A DNA stretch of 64,000 nucleotides. Source: Trichothermofontia sichuanensis B231 (lineage in GTDB: Bacteria; Cyanobacteriota; Cyanobacteriia; B231). A model generated the notes under the pieces. That model had not been told where the DNA came from, did no database searches, and saw nothing but the letters and a program-made list of their open reading frames with translations. Position numbers and translations under genes: made by a program. Shown piece by piece: positions 63,244 to 64,000 of this stretch; position 1 is the stretch's first letter; each line of letters starts with the position of its first letter. The stretch lies in the NCBI RefSeq assembly GCF_026240635.1, contig NZ_CP110848.1, forward strand, positions 2,420,501 through 2,484,500, read 5' to 3'.

Positions 63244-63921
63244 ATGAAAATCCTGCTGGTGGAGGACGATTCTCGGATTGCGAAGGCGATCGCAGAAGCC
63301 TTGCACGATCAGCACTACGTAGTAGAAGTTGCTCATGATGGCGAGCTGGGTCTGACCTTTGCCGAAACCGGTACATTTGACTTGATTATTCTAGACTTGA
63401 TGTTGCCAAAGCTAGACGGGATTAGCCTCTGCAAAAAGCTGCGGCAGCGTGGAAATAAAACTTTAATTCTGATGCTGACCGCTCGCGATACCAGTGCCGA
63501 TAAGGTCTTGGGCCTAGATGCCGGAGCCGACGACTATGTAATCAAGCCGTTTGACCTGCCAGAATTGCTGGCAAGAGTGCGTGCCCTGCTGCGACGTGGT
63601 AATGTTACATTTTCACCCATCTTGAAGTGGGAAAAGTTAACGCTAAATACAAATGAATGCCTAGCGACGTATTGTGATATTCCCTTGAACTTGACCCCTA
63701 AGGAATATGCTTTGCTAGAATTATTTTTGCGAAACAGTAGTCGTGTTCTTAGTCGTAGCGCCATTTTGGAGCGTGTATGGGCATTCGAGGATATACCGGG
63801 AGAGGAAACGGTCAAAGTTCACCTGCGCAGTTTGCGTCAGAAGCTCAAGGCCGCAGGTGCACCACCCAATCTAATTGAAACTGTTTATGGTTTGGGATAC
63901 CGACTCAACCCCAATCTCTAA
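63244..63921 (+). CDS. OmpR-family response regulator
   Basis: A 225-residue two-component regulator. The receiver is at 1-117 (MKILLVEDDSRIAKAIAEAL, phosphoacceptor D51 in LIILDLMLPKLDG, Thr/Lys switch in MLTARDTSADK and VIKPFDLPELL). The winged-helix DNA-binding domain is at about 130-222 (LTPKEYALLELFLRNSSRVL, LRQKLKAAGAPPNLIETVYG then LGYRL). It overlaps the sensor kinase gene at its 3' end. Confidence 0.95.
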   Translation: MKILLVEDDSRIAKAIAEALHDQHYVVEVAHDGELGLTFAETGTFDLIILDLMLPKLDGISLCKKLRQRGNKTLILMLTARDTSADKVLGLDAGADDYVIKPFDLPELLARVRALLRRGNVTFSPILKWEKLTLNTNECLATYCDIPLNLTPKEYALLELFLRNSSRVLSRSAILERVWAFEDIPGEETVKVHLRSLRQKLKAAGAPPNLIETVYGLGYRLNPNL

Positions 63922-64000
63922 CCACCGATTTCGTAATTTACGAAATCGACTACTGTTCTTTTATTGCCTAACCATTGCCGTAATTTTAGGAACATTTTCT
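63887..64000 (+). CDS. Sensor histidine kinase, N-terminal fragment (continues beyond window)
   Basis: From the ATG at 63887 the frame reads MVWDTDSTPISNHRFRNLRN then RLLFFYCLTIAVILGTFS to the window end: a short basic cytoplasmic start and a first transmembrane helix. It overlaps the response-regulator gene by 35 bases, the usual regulator-kinase coupling. Only 38 residues are visible, so the kinase assignment rests on context. Confidence 0.65.
   Translation, partial: MVWDTDSTPISNHRFRNLRNRLLFFYCLTIAVILGTFS

Overview
The window is a piece of a cyanobacterial chromosome. Cyanobacterial signatures include ndhB, a CruP-type carotenoid cyclase paralogue, D-glycerate 3-kinase, a DUF3155 protein, a DUF3038/DUF4335 pair, an ethylene-receptor-like hybrid kinase, many Uma2 (DUF820) genes and very frequent GCGATCGC (HIP1) octamers. 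Base composition is moderately GC-rich and gene order looks like that of a non-heterocystous filamentous or unicellular lineage; I cannot name the genus. There is no prophage, no complete insertion sequence and no CRISPR array. The genome does carry abundant small non-coding repeats, many of which I could delimit.

Layout. 1-3.5 kb: a truncated ABC ATPase and glgB. 3.6-4.4 kb: a wrecked PvuII-type restriction-modification locus, in which the C-terminal parts of the methyltransferase and the endonuclease point away from each other around a 55-bp perfect hairpin. 4.7-16.8 kb: DUF3155, cruP, a PEP-CTERM protein, a Trypco1-like protein, a NUDIX pair, cupin, a GT39 glycosyltransferase, a methyltransferase, an adenosine deaminase-like enzyme and a secreted protein with two retropepsin-like domains. 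17.2-23.5 kb: rnpB, rnc and glycerate kinase, then hisA and an RlpA-like protein. 23.5-26.8 kb: three phased DnaA-box-like sites, ndhB, a PAS protein and an SMR/EamA-type protein. 27-35.5 kb: three sugar-transfer genes, DUF29, and a large ethylene/GAF hybrid histidine kinase. 36-45.7 kb: SbcD-like nuclease, DppB-like permease, Uma2, mannose-1-phosphate guanylyltransferase, SRPBCC, universal stress protein, dienelactone hydrolase and tRNA-Met. 46-56.5 kb: pentapeptide protein, sterol desaturase family, DUF1269, DUF2993, two Uma2 proteins with coiled-coil tails, DUF3038/DUF4335, and hflX.

56.7-63 kb is the main accessory block: seven tightly packed minus-strand genes (Uma2, a PD-(D/E)XK-like protein, a frameshifted Uma2, two small antitoxin-like proteins, a PIN toxin, and a 1128-residue Swt1-HEPN/DUF499 ATPase). 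The ATPase family is known from anti-phage loci with a DUF1156 methyltransferase, but none is present here and the HEPN histidine is replaced by arginine. The window ends with an OmpR-type response regulator and the start of its sensor kinase.

The most notable signals are: (i) the collapsed PvuII-like locus with the hairpin exactly at the collapse point; (ii) a 112-bp element whose two near-identical copies differ inside only by inversion of the 3-nt hairpin loop; (iii) a 107-bp TA-ended MITE present in four equal-length copies; (iv) hflX apparently starting at ATC behind an ideal Shine-Dalgarno; (v) an ethylene receptor domain with the Asp replaced by Asn; (vi) the HEPN-dead DUF499 ATPase operon; and (vii) a direct duplication of a glycosyltransferase 3' end that gives antisense C-terminal tails to two unrelated proteins.
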